Shown here: positions 1 to 11,239 of the stretch, piece by piece
How the letters are laid out: each line of letters opens with the position of its first letter
Numbering within the stretch: position 1 is the stretch's first letter
NCBI RefSeq assembly: GCF_963259705.1
Contig: NC_081842.1
Span: 37,661,796-37,725,795 of the forward strand
DNA from: Myotis daubentonii
Taxonomy: Eukaryota; Chordata; Mammalia; Chiroptera; Vespertilionidae
Direction: 5' to 3'
DNA length: 64,000 nucleotides
The notes under the pieces: model-generated
The model's input: the letters and a program-made list of their open reading frames with translations, nothing else
Databases searched by the model: none
Told to the model about the DNA's origin: nothing
Program-made: the position numbers and the translations under genes

Positions 1-292
1 GAGGTAGGCCGGTGTTGGGGGTCCCACCTCTGCTCCGTGCGGAGCTGCGAGACCCCTGGCTTCACTACGTGGAGCTGCCTGGACCCACCTCCATGCTGCG
101 CGGAGCCGCGGGACCCCTGGTGTAACTGCGCAGAGCCACTGGGACCTGCCTCTGCGCCACGCACTCAGCTTCAAGTCTCTGTCCACCTGAGTGTGCTTGC
201 TGCGCACACAGCCTCCTGGTGATGGATTGTTACAGCAGGAGGCCATCACGGTGTGAGGGCGTGACGACCACATAGGCTTTTATTAGTATAGA
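1..292 (-). mobile_element. Helitron, 3' part cut by window edge
   Basis: Read on the minus strand, the element begins at 292 with TC followed by TATACTAATAAAAGCC, the bat Helitron 5' signature. It runs into GC-rich sequence to the window edge, so the 3' hairpin and CTAG are not visible. The plus-strand flank from 293 is L1 3'-end sequence, so the Helitron sits inside an L1. The small open frame at 37-222 lies in this GC-rich interior and has no recognisable product. Confidence 0.7.
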
Positions 293-439
293 TATGCATA
301 ACCCATGGACATGGGCAATAGGGTAGTGAAGATCTCAGGGGAGATGGATAGGGGCCAGGAGGAGAGCAGTAAAGGGGAGGGAAATGGGAGATATCTGTAA
401 TATTATCAACAATAGAAATTTATTAAAAAATAAAAAAAA
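293..439 (+). mobile_element. L1 3' end fragment
   Basis: The sequence (tatgcataacccatggac, then a purine-rich stretch, an atctgtaatattatcaac tail and an A-rich end) matches the 3' UTR of bat L1. A related copy lies at 33,158-33,440. The 5' side is interrupted by the Helitron at 1-292. Confidence 0.75.
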
Positions 440-529
440 GACTTGAAGGCAAAATACAGTCTACAATTCTATCATCTTTGCATCCCTTCTAGAGGTTCTT
501 GCACTTTATTCAGTTTCTCTTTAGCTAGG

Positions 530-735
530 CAGGGGTGGGGAACCTTTTTTATGCTAAGGGCCATTTGGATATTTATAACATCATTTGAGGGCCATACAAA
601 ATTATCAACGTAATAATTCACCTGCTATACTTGGGCAAACATTTAATAAACTCACCCCCAATGCTTTGGCCAGGGCCAGACCAAATGATTTCGAGGGCAT
701 TATATGGCCCATGGGCCAGGTGTTCCCCACCCCTG
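530..735. mobile_element. Non-autonomous hAT element
   Basis: Ends are inverted repeats of about 14 bp, CAGGGGTGGGGAAC at 530 and its complement ending at 735. Flanks share agctag (523-529 and 736-743), an eroded 8-bp target duplication. There is no coding capacity. The interior has the GGGCCA-rich sequence typical of Charlie/nhAT elements. Confidence 0.75.
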
Positions 736-865
736 AGCTAGAGTAGGAGGTATTTGGAGCTGGGCACCAAGTTCATTCACTGAGAGTCCTTTTGGGCTTT
801 CTGTATGTATCTCATTTTTCCCATTTAATCATTGCAATGTGTTTGTGATGTTGGTATTATTTTTA

Positions 866-960
866 TCTAAAGTTAATCAGTCAATAGATATTAACCAAAC
901 ACCTACTATATGCCAGAGAGTGAGTAAGACAGCATCCTTCCCTCAAGGAGCTTATATTCA
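866..960 (+). repeat. L2-like fragment
   Basis: The run with cacctactatatgccag followed by a cctcaaggagcttatattc ending resembles the ancient L2 interspersed repeat. Only a short diverged piece remains. Confidence 0.5.
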
Positions 961-1088
961 AAACATATCTGGTCCAACTGCCCCATTTTATAGATGAAAA
1001 CACTGAGGTTCCATGAGTTTGTGTCTTGTCTATGGTCAAATAGCTAATAGGTCAGAGCCAGGACTAGAGCTAGGCTAACTCTCACAAT
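961..1088 (-). repeat. MIR fragment, reverse orientation
   Basis: Contains the antisense MIR core: ccccattttatagatgaaa, then an aggtcaaatagctaatag-like stretch and an agagccaggactagagc-like stretch. It is an ancient tRNA-derived SINE with diverged sequence. Confidence 0.6.
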
Positions 1089-2619
1089 TATGCCCTCCTT
1101 ATAGTGCTGTACAGCCTACAGATCCTAAGTAGATGTTTGTGTAATGAGTGGTGAAGAATTTGTTTGGAAAAAAAATATGATTATAAGCTGTTTGGGGTGG
1201 CAACGGGGAGACCTCAGGAGGTGGAGGGAATGTTCAAACAATAAAAGTTTCTAACTATTAGATTAGGAAAAGCTTTTATTCTCTCCCGAGAAGAAAGAAA
1301 AAAAATGGGGAAAAAGGCATGAAAGGGAAATAGAGGAGAGAAGGAGGGGAGCCAACAAGGAGGCTTGAGACCGACTGTAGGTCAAATCAGTAAGTTCTAA
1401 CTCCTGAAGACAGCAGCACTGCTGTTCCAATATCCAGGAGTGCTTAGTGTGAGTGGAGGCCAGAAGGTTCTACAGTTTCAGAAAACTTCTTTCTGAAAAA
1501 GAGCACAAAGTTGTAAATAGAGCAAATAGGAACAGACGCTTGGAAGGGGCTGGCATAAGTGAGAGGGTCTGAAGTTTAAGCAGCATCATAAGCTTATGTC
1601 AAATTCACCTCTGATTGGATCTGGTGTGTTTAGGAGTGTGTGAAACGGTGAAGGGACTGAGCACATCTGGGTTGAGGGGGCAAAGCAGAGACATTGTCCT
1701 GCTACTGGATACAGGAACCAAGAGGTGGGGAGAGGAGTTGGCAGGAGAACATAAGCTGTCCGGAATTAGCAGAAAGTTTAAAAGGGCTTTGCATCTTACA
1801 AATTGAATGGGGGTGGGGGAGTAAGTGTGTTGGGAGTGGGGTGGGATTGAGTCAATCTTATCTACAGCTCTCAAGAGACCCCTTGCTATAATAAGAGTTT
1901 CTTTTTTAAAATAAATTAACTAATGAAATACTATTTGTTTTCATGCCTTCTCTGCTCCAGTCAAATGGAAATGCTCATTGTTTTAATAATGTGCACTAAT
2001 ATAATTATACACCCGAATAATTCAGAGCTTATAACAAGGTGCATCATAGGAAGGTCCCAGTGGAGGTGGGAGGATTATTAGGGAATTTGAATTAATGGGA
2101 GTGATGATTGATTCTCAAAGTGAAGACTGGCATATCTTTAATGGTTAGGAATTTAATGGACCAATCATTGTTAGGTGCAAAATTAATTTATACAGAAAAT
2201 ATTTTTGAGTATCTAGCTGTGTTCTAGACACTAGTAATAAAAAGGATATTATAAAATAAAACTTATTCCCTCAAAAAGAGTACAAATAAGTTAGTGGCTA
2301 TCTCAATATTTTTGGGAGAGGCGGCAAGATAGGATGGAAAAATGGTTGTGGCAAGGAGATCTTAGTTCTTTTAGAAATCCTGCCATTAAGGAAAGGCATG
2401 AGCTTGGCAGAGGCACATTTGCCATAATAGCTTCTTAGATGGAGTGACAAGGGAAGTGAGAGAGGGAAGGTGGGGCTTCCAAGCCTGAATGTGTCATGAT
2501 GACTCTTGCAGGAATGTGAATCTTGTGTTGAGGAGCTGGGAACACAGAGGAAGATGAAAGACTAATAGGCTGTAATTATCATAGAACTATTGAAACTCAT
2601 CATCTGGCATGTTATACAT
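1089..2619. other. Unique intergenic or intronic DNA
   Basis: No gene or clear repeat was recognised. The short overlapping open frames on both strands at 1605-1891 have no recognisable domain. Base composition is ordinary and AT-rich. Confidence 0.5.
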
Positions 2620-3085
2620 GGTACCAACGGATTGAATAATATCCTGGCAAAGGATATGTATATTTTAGATAATTGGGGCATGGCTACTTCAAATCCTTGG
2701 ACATTGTAATGAAGATTAGCTAGCTGTTACCCAAGTCTATTTCCTCTTCCTCTTGGGCACACAGCAAAACGAGGTTTCCCAGCCTCTCTTGCAGTTAGAT
2801 GTGCTGATTTGAATGCGTTCTGAACAAAGTCATGTGTAACCACAGGGACTTACAGGAACCTCCCACATGCAGCTCTCCATATTCTTTCTGCCACCATGGC
2901 AATTTTGGAAGCTTTGTGAGACAACGAAGGAGGACCAGATAGAAGACCTCTGTGTCGCTGAGCCATGACTTGGAGAGTAAGAATAGATGCCTACTAATCA
3001 AGAATACCTATTTTGGACACATGTGAGAAACAAATGCTTGTTGTCTTCAAACACTAAGATTTGGGGTTTGTTTTCATAGAAGCTA
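2620..3085 (+). repeat. Old interspersed repeat (family A)
   Basis: The order of landmarks (cagcctctcttgcagttag, catgtgtaaccacagg, a degenerate middle, then a cactaagatttggggtttg end) matches a common old mammalian repeat, possibly an old LTR. A second diverged copy lies at 48,600-49,045. I cannot name the family with confidence. Confidence 0.5.
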
Positions 3086-3098
3086 CTTTATCTTAATT

Positions 3099-3313
3099 CA
3101 GAGGTCAATAAACTATGGCTCTGGGGTCAAATCCAGCTCATGGCTTTTTTTGCACAGACCATGAGAATGGTTTTAAATTTTTTTTTGACACATTTAAAGG
3201 ATTATTAAAAATATGCAACAGACACATTCTGCATTTTACACTATTTTAAATATGTGACCCAAGAAGTATAAAATATTTACTGTCTCTTTACAGAAAAAGT
3301 TTTCCAATCCCTG
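3099..3313. mobile_element. Old hAT-Charlie type element
   Basis: Begins CAGAGGTCAATAAACTATGG and ends with the inverted counterpart TTTTCCAATCCCTG. The interior (tgtctctttacagaaaaag) is typical of old Charlie-derived elements. The flanks tcttaatt and ttttaacc agree at 5 of 8 positions, as expected for an eroded 8-bp duplication. Confidence 0.65.
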
Positions 3314-4095
3314 TTTTAACCAATACGGAAATTTCACATCACAGAGACCTTGGATTGCAGGCAGATATAAAGTCTTGTAATTGTATTACAAATAACTTTT
3401 TCATATATATATATCTCCAGAAAAACGGAATAACTAGGACTGTATTTGCCATTCAAATTCTAACAATTAAAAAAAAAAAACTCCAAATATATAACTGTTT
3501 TTTAAGACATTGAATTATCAGGCAACGGAGAACAGTGATCCCTGAGAGACGGCAAACAAATGAGGCCAGCTCTGCAATGGCCCCGGCTTATTGCCTGGAG
3601 AGAATTTCCAGGCCTTGTTTCAGGGAGGGGGAGCCCTAGAGAGACTTGTAAGCTTTTCTGAGTGGAGGAAGCAGAGCTGGGCATCTGAGGAGGCCAAGGC
3701 GGCTAGCCTTCTCAGAAGAGTACGAGGTTAGATGGGACTTTGGAAGGGATGAAGCCCCCTGAAGCATGTCATTGAGCACTGTTTCCCACATGCATTTGAG
3801 GACACCATGGAGACAGAGGGAAAAACCATTCAAAAGAATTAGAGGAAACAATCTCTGGAGCTAATGCAGGCAAATGCTCATCAAGAGGGTAACAAATTCT
3901 ATTTCAAACAGAGTAGAAAACCTCATAAGACATGGGACCTCTGAAGTACTCAGAAGGGGTTTGCCTTAATAGGAGGGCACAATAGCCTGAGACTACCTCT
4001 TGCTCTAGTCCTTTCTCATGGAATTGAAAGCAAGATCCAACAGGATTAAACTTTTCCATGTAATTTACCTGCACCCCAGACCCAAATTAAAAAAT
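3314..4095. other. Unique DNA with a local duplicated insert
   Basis: Mostly unrecognised sequence. Positions 3871-3897 are identical to 4831-4857 inside an L1 relic (see findings). The overlapping antisense frames at 3502-3851 have no recognisable product. Confidence 0.5.
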
Positions 4096-4104
4096 ATTTG
4101 TAGG

Positions 4105-4331
4105 GCCCTAACCGGTTTGGCTCAGTGGATAGAGTGTCAGCCTGAGGACTCAAGGGTCCCAGGTTCGATTCCAGTCAAGGGCATGTACCTTGGTTGTGGG
4201 CACATACCCAGTAGGGAGTGTGCAGGAGGCAGCTGATCGATGTTTCTCTCTCATCGATGTTTCTAACTGTCCAACTCTCTATCCCTCTCCCTTCCTCTCT
4301 GTAAAAAAATCAATAAAATATATTTAAAAAA
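4105..4331 (+). mobile_element. Ves SINE
   Basis: tRNA-derived head with box A-like tggctcagtggatagag and box B-like ggttcgattcc, followed by the vesper-bat tail with a CT-rich stretch and A-rich end. It is flanked by a perfect direct repeat atttgtagg (4096-4104 and 4332-4340), a target-site duplication from L1-driven retroposition. Confidence 0.92.
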
Positions 4332-4340
4332 ATTTGTAGG

Positions 4341-5670
4341 AATATACAAATAATAATTTTTAAAAGGTAAAATTTACAATGCCAAGCATCCAATAAAAAT
4401 TATTATGCCAATAAGGAAATGAGTTAAGAACTGTAAAACACCTCATCACAGAAATAGTGATGGTAAGTAAGCATGTGAAAAGTGTGTCAATTCATTAGTC
4501 ATTAGGGAAAGGCCAATTTAAACCATAACAAGGTGCTATCATATGCCTATTAGGATGACTAAATTAAAAAAATTGCCTATACCAAGTTTTGGCAAGGATA
4601 TGGAGCAACTGGAACTCTCATATGCTACCATATTTAAAATAGTGTAAAATGCAGAATGTAAAATAACAACACCCCTTTTGAAACTGTTTGGTGGTTTATT
4701 TTAACACCGTATGACCCAGGCTTATGTCCTAGGTATTTACCCAGAGAGATGATAGCTTATATCTGCACAAATATTTTCTCATGATTTTTATAGTAGTTTT
4801 ATTTGTAATACACCCAAACTAGAAACAAACCAAATGCTCATCAAGAGGGTAACAAATAAATTATAGCAAATCTACATGTATTAGTTTGCTAGGGTTACCA
4901 TCACAAAATACCACAGAGCGGGTGGCTAAATAGAAATTCATTTCTCACAGCTCCAGAGGCTGGAAGTGCAAGATCAAGGTGTTGGAAGGTTTGGTTTTTC
5001 CCCTTGGCTTGCTGGTGGACCGCCTCCTTGCCATGTTCTCACATGGCCACTCCTCTGTGTACACACATCCTTGGTGTCCTCAGTATATCTTAATCTCTTC
5101 CTCTTATAAGAAAACCAGACATATTGGATTAGGAACCAATCCAATAACCCCATTTTAACTTTACCTCTTTAAGGCCCTATCTCCAAATAAAGTTATATTC
5201 TCAAGTACTGGAGGTAAGGGCTTCAACATATGGACTTGGAAGCTGGGAACACAATTCAGTCTACAGCACTATATAGTGGAATCCTACTCAGCAAAGAAGA
5301 CAATGAGCCATTGATACACTCTACAACATGGATGAATATCAAAATAATTATGCTGAGTGAAATAAATCAGACAAGAAGGAGTACATACTGTTTGACTCCA
5401 TTCATGCAACATTCTAGAAATTGCAAATTACAGTGACAAAAAGATCCCTGATGGCATTGGGATGTGAGGGGAATTTGGAGGAAAGTAAGAGAGAGGGCCT
5501 AGAAAGGGGCAGGGGAAAACTTTGGAGACGATGGATAGGTTCATGTTCTTGGTGTGGTGATGGTTTCATGGTTGTATAGATACGTCAAATGTTTCACATT
5601 GTACATTTTAAGTATGTGTAGTTTATTGCATTTTGATTATTACTTAATGTTTTTTTTTAAAGATCTGTAA
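4341..5670 (+). mobile_element. Old L1 (L1M-type) 3' portion, interrupted
   Basis: Matches the end of L1 ORF2 and the 3' UTR, with landmarks such as caaggtgctatcatatgcc, ggcaaggatatggagcaact, then atggatgaatatcaaaataa and gtacatactgtttgactcc. Reading frames are destroyed. It is split by an LTR at 4877-5268. The 5' boundary is unclear and may lie upstream of the SINE at 4105. Confidence 0.75.
4877..5268 (+). mobile_element. Solo LTR nested in L1
   Basis: Starts TG (TGTATTAGTTTGCTAGGG) and ends CA (TCTACAGCA). The 5-bp flanks ctaca (4872-4876) and ctata (5269-5273) differ by one base. Contains the common motif ctggaagtgcaagatcaag of a mammalian LTR, probably ERVL/MaLR type. No internal retroviral genes are present, so it is a solo LTR left by recombination or an LTR-only copy. 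Confidence 0.65.
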
Positions 5671-6502
5671 ACATGTTTCAGTCACATTTATAACCTGTGG
5701 CAGGCTTGAATTCACTTTGCCACTTTATTCTAATAATACTAAAGACAACTGTCGTGAGCACCTGCTACTTTGCGCTGTGTCTCCCTCCTTCCTTCTGGAA
5801 GAAGAGCCCCCTGCCCTTAGTTGTGGCTCCTTTCCTCGCTCTGTCATGGGGACAAAGAAGGAATACATGCTCCTCCAGACACGTGGATTGGTTGATGGGT
5901 GGGCACTTGAATCTGGTTGGGTCATTGAAATAACTTCCTTGGGGTTTTTCCTTACTGAAGCTGGGTCAAGTTCACCCTTTCTAGAGACAGAAGCTATAGG
6001 ATGAGATGTTTTTGACTGGTCATATCCACATTCCCCTCCTTATGGGGGAAGTCAGTGTGCAGTGAGCGAGAATGAAGTCAGCTCAGAGAGGAGCTGAAAT
6101 AGAGCTGGAGAGAGAATCGGCATTGTGGGCGGTTTTGGGGCTGGTTCCAGTGGCTCCTGAGAGCCAGGGATATCTCTGGCCTTTCCACGGTTTTCTTTTC
6201 CCACTTTTCCTTATGCTTTGCTAATAATTTCATCCTCTATCAAGTTAATTTAAATTAGGCTCCTGTCAAATTAAATACTGTCAACAGTTTACATGTATTT
6301 AAGATAAATATTTCTAATTTCTCTTTCTTTCAATGCCTGAGATCTTGGCATAGCCCTTAGTAAACCATTTGTGTAGGCCTGACCAAATCAACCATTTCAT
6401 TTAACACATTTACCAAATACATACTAAGCCGAAGGCATTCTATTACCTGTTGAAAAACATTCTTATCAAGAGTACATTTAAACAGCCACTCAAGTTTTGA
6501 AC
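5671..6502. other. Unique DNA
   Basis: No repeat or gene recognised with confidence. The overlapping frames at 5697-6004 show no family signature. Confidence 0.5.
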
Positions 6503-6510
6503 CACTAAGT

Positions 6511-6732
6511 CAGTGGTTCTCAACCTTGGCTGCACATTAGAATCACCTGGGAATCTTTTTAAAATCCTGATTTCTGGGCCTCATCCTCTGGAAATTCTGT
6601 TTCTTTGTTATGGGGTGAGGCCACAATATTAGTAACAAAGAAACAGAATTTCTGGAGGATGGGGCCCAGAAATCAGGATTTGAAAGAGATTCCCAGGTGA
6701 TTCTCATGTGCAGCCAAGGTTGAGAACCACTG
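6511..6732. mobile_element. MER5A-type hAT element, near-perfect hairpin
   Basis: Begins cagtggttctcaaccttgg and ends with its complement. The two arms of about 100 bp are complementary at well over 90% of positions around a loop of about 22 bp (tggggtgaggccacaatatt plus ag). It is flanked by a perfect 8-bp duplication cactaagt (6503-6510 and 6733-6740). Confidence 0.88.
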
Positions 6733-6740
6733 CACTAAGT

Positions 6741-7482
6741 GATTTTGAGGCTCCCCACTGTAAATAATTTGGTGGCAAAACTCCCAGGTGTACATTGCTG
6801 AAAAAAAAAAACAACTAGATGGAGCCCCAAATTGAACTCATTAGACACAGATGACCACAGGGAAATGGAAACTATTCAATGATAACTTTTTCTTTCTTAC
6901 AATCCTCTGGATTCTAAATCAATCAAGGACTAGAAACTGGCTCCCAGACGTTATCTTTTATAGTAATGTACAGGATAATCAACAGAATGCTTTTTTTGGT
7001 TCTAAGGAATTTTAATTTAATAAAATACTCTGAAGTCAGTCATCCATTTCTCTCTATTGGTGCAAACTAGTAGGAAGTAAAGAAACAGAGCAAATGTTAC
7101 AGCTCTTCATTACAGTGTATTTTTTAATTTTGTTTTTAATTTGCCTTTTGTGCTGTACATTGCAGCCAATGACTTATTTTTCTCAGGAGTTTAAGGAATA
7201 AAAATAGGTCTTCCTATTTGTTGTCATTGGAGGACTCTTTTTCTAGAGTGTGGTGGTGCTTCTTAAGATATGGTTGAGTGCCAATTGTCCTCCTTTCCCT
7301 CAGATAGGTTAAGTAGTCCTGAGGAAATGTCTTAGGAATGACTGGATCAGGGCATAGTGGAGTGCTAAGCAAATAATAGGTACTTACTAAATATCTACAA
7401 ATAGATTACACAGTGAGATGTATTCAGAAAATCTGTAATATTCACATACGCAGCCCCTACTGTCTCTAACCTTATTAAGATA
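6741..7482. other. Unique DNA with source or copy of a 41-bp repeat
   Basis: No gene recognised. Positions 7198-7238 are identical to 8259-8299. Confidence 0.5.
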
Positions 7483-7671
7483 CTAGAGGCCCAATGCATG
7501 AAGTTTGTGCAAGAGTAGGCCATCCTTCCCGTGGCTGCTGGCACCAGCTTCCCTCTGGCACCCGGGACCCGGGCTTTCCTCACAGCCACAGCTTTATCTG
7601 GAAGGTCGTCCGGAAGGACGTCCAGAAGGATGTCCCATCTAATTAGCATATTATGCTTTTATTATTATAGA
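7483..7671 (-). mobile_element. Short Helitron
   Basis: Minus-strand start at 7671, TCTATAATAATAAAAGC. The end at 7483 is the complement of CTAG, preceded by the hairpin-like tgcatgaagtttgtgca. The interior repeats a ccggaaggacgtcc unit. It is a relative of the element at 41,215-41,384. No coding capacity. Confidence 0.85.
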
Positions 7672-9299
7672 TTCTTTAAAAATTAATAACATAATAAAGT
7701 GCATGCTTTTGAAAAAGTTTCAAGACTTTTTGTGTGTTTTCCTATCTAGGAGTAAACACAAATTTGTTTCTCTCCCTTTGCCTGGGTGATTGTCCCTCAC
7801 TGGAACTCTCCCTACCTCATTAGTGCAGGGGAAGAGCCCTGTATTTTCTACACCGAAGTAAATGTATGCAACATTTCTCATGTTATCAAGATGTGACTCT
7901 CAGCCCCCTAAGACTCTTAGATACGTTAAAATACTTTCTTCCATCCATCTTTTTCTTCAATGAGAATCTAGCTATAACTAATACCTTTTCTTAACTCCAC
8001 TGTTTTTCTATTTGCAAGTAACACATTTGTTTTACTGTATAAATGTGAAGAAGTGAAGATAAGAAAAGAAAAAAGAGATAAAAATCCTTACTTATTTTCC
8101 TGCCCAGAGATGTCTGTTGTTAACCTTTTGGTAGGTTAATAAAATTTTATTTCTTTCTTCACCAACTCCTCCTGCTTTCTTTCTCCTCTTTTACTCTCTC
8201 TGTTTCTTCTTCACACACACAGACACACACACACACACACACATACTTCCTCACATATATAAAAATAGGTCTTCCTATTTGTTGTCATTGGAGGACTCTA
8301 ACATGTGCCTCCACATTTTAGTGGAATTATACTCTTCATCCTGCATCACAAAAAATTTTAATGTCAATAAAAACTAATACACACATTATCATTTCTAATG
8401 ATAGCACAACAATTTATTATGCATTTATATTTTATTATGACTTTAGAAAAACTTAAAAAATAAGTGAGATGAGATATGGTTTTCAGAATGCTGGCCAGTC
8501 CTCCTTACTGGATTATATCTTCTAGTCTCACTGTATCCATTTCCACCTATACAGAAAGACATTCTACACTTACCCAGCACATTACACAGGGTGGTGCGTA
8601 AAGTATCAATAAATACTTTAGAGAATAACTGAGGAAGTGACAATGGAAGGATTGGCCTAAGACAAAAATGTGAAGTGGGAGAGATTAACTTTGAGGTGGG
8701 TTTACTCATCCATCTGTAATATGGATTTCATAGGATTGAAATGAGGAAAAAACCCAAATCAACCACTGAGTCTGACATCTAAAAACAAGCCAGTGAATAT
8801 TAGTGTCCTACTGGGAGCCCCACCTTCCTGTTCAGAGTCTTTCTTGTCCCTCTGTCTAGCTTTGTTGGTTATTTTTTCTTTTTCCACCTCTGATCCCCAG
8901 GAACCTTGTTCTATACCCTTTCTGTCAAAAGCCCAGCTTTCAGATTCTTCCTTCAATACTATAGATGTCAATAAATACTTGGTGCTTAAAGACTATTTTA
9001 ACAGGTAGTGGGTAATTTTCTAAGTGGGATTTCAGCTGTTTGCCACTGGGTGGGGTGAGATAAAACAAAGTGGGGTGGGTATATATTTGCCTTGCTTACC
9101 GTGTGTGAGTCTACCATGCTGGCCAGTAATAACAGGGTTGATATTCAAATATTGAACAACTGGTTCTTCCTCATGAGAATAGATGATGAAAGAAAACAAC
9201 TGGTTTGGCCAGTTTGTGCTCCATGTATGTTGACCTTGGTAAATCATTTTACAGACTCTTGAGTTCTTTGCTCTGTTACCTGGACTTCTGTGGTTGCCA
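7672..9299. other. Unique DNA with CA repeat and 41-bp duplicate
   Basis: Holds a CA microsatellite near 8213-8243 and the second copy of the 41-bp repeat at 8259-8299. The frames at 8443-8709, 8759-9008 and 9032-9352 show no recognisable domain. Confidence 0.5.
8213..8243. repeat. (CA)n microsatellite
   Basis: Interrupted run of CA dinucleotides. Confidence 0.95.
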
Positions 9300-9430
9300 C
9301 TTTGGGGTGGTGGAGAGGGTCTGGAATTTGAAAACATAAGACTTCCATTCAAATCCTGGTTCTGTCATTGCCTGGCTGTATAATTTTGGCCTCAGTTTTC
9401 TCATTTCTAAAAAAGAATTGTAATATCTCC
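9300..9430 (+). repeat. MIR fragment
   Basis: Has the MIR core order: caaatcctggttctgtcat, gcctggctgtataattttgg, then cagttttctcatttct. Ancient and diverged. Confidence 0.6.
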
Positions 9431-9784
9431 TTCCCAGGGTTTTATTTTTATTTTTATTTTGGTGAGGTTCAACAGAGATTTTATATGGAAATGTTTTGTA
9501 AGGAGAAAAGTTAATTGTTGTGATTCAGGAGTTCCAGTTTTTCTGTAGAGCAGAGCCTGGAATAGCATTGTTTTGTCCAATGTCATTTTGTTATAACGTT
9601 GATGCAATGCCATAGGAACTTAACTCTTGTTTTTAATCAGTAGCCTGTGGTAAAATTGCTTTTGTTACATGTAGTTTTGCTAACATTACAGAACTCATCA
9701 ATGATGTTAAGTGAGGACTTACTGTATATGTGATAAAGATAGCACCAACAAAGGACCAAAACTATAGATTAGGAAAGATTCCAA
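9431..9784. other. Unique DNA
   Basis: AT-rich sequence, no feature recognised. Confidence 0.5.
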
Positions 9785-10132
9785 TCCTATATAATAAAAG
9801 CCTAATATGCTATGTGTCCGACTGTTTGACCGTTCGACCAGTCGCTATGATGTGCACTGACCACCAGGGGCCAGATGCTCTGACTGGTAGGTTAGCTTGC
9901 TGCTGGAGTCTGGCTGATCAGGACTGGGTGAGATGGGCCGGATACACCCTAGATCCCTCCCGCAGGTCCTCCCCAGGCCTGATTGGGCACCGGTGGGTTC
10001 CCTTGGCCTGGCCTGTGCCCTCTCGCAATCCAGGACCCCTTGGGGGATGTTGGAGAGCTGGTTTCAGCCTGATTCCCACAGGCCAGGCCAAGGGACCCCA
10101 CTGGTGCATGTATCTGTGCACCGGGCCTCTAG
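9785..10132 (+). mobile_element. Helitron, 348 bp
   Basis: Starts TCCTATATAATAAAAGCC and ends with the gtgcaccgggcctctag signature. It inserts after A (flank ccaa) and is followed by T, as expected for A|T targets without duplication. It carries ccaccaggggccag at 9861-9874, a CTCF-core-like site with one mismatch. The frames across it (longest 9730-10143 on plus) are incidental. Confidence 0.93.
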
Positions 10133-10869
10133 TTTTAGTATAAAATGGTATTTCATATTCCAAGACCTCGGGAGATGTATTTTTCTGGGTGTTTGAGGCT
10201 TTTTCTCATCTATGAAATAAGGGTTTGTCCTACATCATTACTAAGGTTCCTTCTAACTCTTCAAACCTGTGCTTTTGTGGTCAAGGTATCTTATTAGGCA
10301 CTTGCTTTGTGGGCTTGAGTCTTCTTTGCTAGGCTGGCCAAACTCATTTAACTGAGTGCAGCTGCTTCTAGGCCAGGCTCAGACAATTCTGGTCTGAATC
10401 CACGAGTGGCCCAGAGAATGAGAGATGTGGACAGAAGGTTTCAGGTTTCTCAATCAAAGTTTCCATGGCCCTACCAAGTCTTGTGTGCATCTTTTCTCAG
10501 CTGACTCAAGTCGACCTGTCATGCTGTGCTTTATATTTGTGTTTCTGGAAATGGTTAGCCACATTACGAGGTAATAAGGTTGCAGATTCCAAGTCTTCCT
10601 TGTAATCCAGGTCAGATATTGTCTTGGGAGTGGGTGGGAAGGCAGAGAGGCCAAGATGAAGGCTGCTATACTTTGGGGCTGATGACGAGATCATGCCTGG
10701 CTGGCTGCAATATTCCGTGGCAGTTATTTGTACTTTGGGGAAGGACTTAATGAGCTCTTAGTTCATGTTTTCTTGTTTGTTATTTAAGCTTACATTGCAT
10801 TTGCATTTTTTCTGTTGTTGTAAGCACCTCATATTCAATGGAATTTGCCTTTAAAAAATAGAACCTTAG
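10133..10869. other. Unique DNA
   Basis: No gene or repeat recognised with confidence. Confidence 0.5.
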
Positions 10870-11025
10870 TAAGGGAAGAGAACCAAGATGTTAAACAATC
10901 CAACCCACTCTTTAGAAGTGAGGGAATTCACATGAAGAAAACGTTCTTGATTTGCTCAGGACTACAGAGCTGATAACTGAAAGAGTCAGGGCCCAGTTTC
11001 CTGATTTCAGGTCAACCATTTTGTT
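10870..11025 (-). repeat. Probable MIR, reverse orientation
   Basis: Resembles antisense MIR: gatttgctcaggactacaga, then gctgataactgaaagagtca and gggcccagtttcctg. Diverged. Confidence 0.45.
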
Positions 11026-11196
11026 TCAAAATCACTTTCCCATGCTACTTCCTGTTACGCGGTTTGTCCTTGAACACGTCTGATGTTCTCAGTTTGCTTT
11101 ATCCATCTGCTTGTTCCAAATAACCACTATTGTTCCTCACATATACATCTTAGGACATTATTCACATATGGGGATCTACCCGTGCTCAGGGTGTAG

Positions 11197-11239
<43 letters not shown>

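Noticed and set aside
4105..4180. Possible tRNA gene
   Set aside because: The box A and box B similarity belongs to the tRNA-derived head of a Ves SINE with tail and target duplication.
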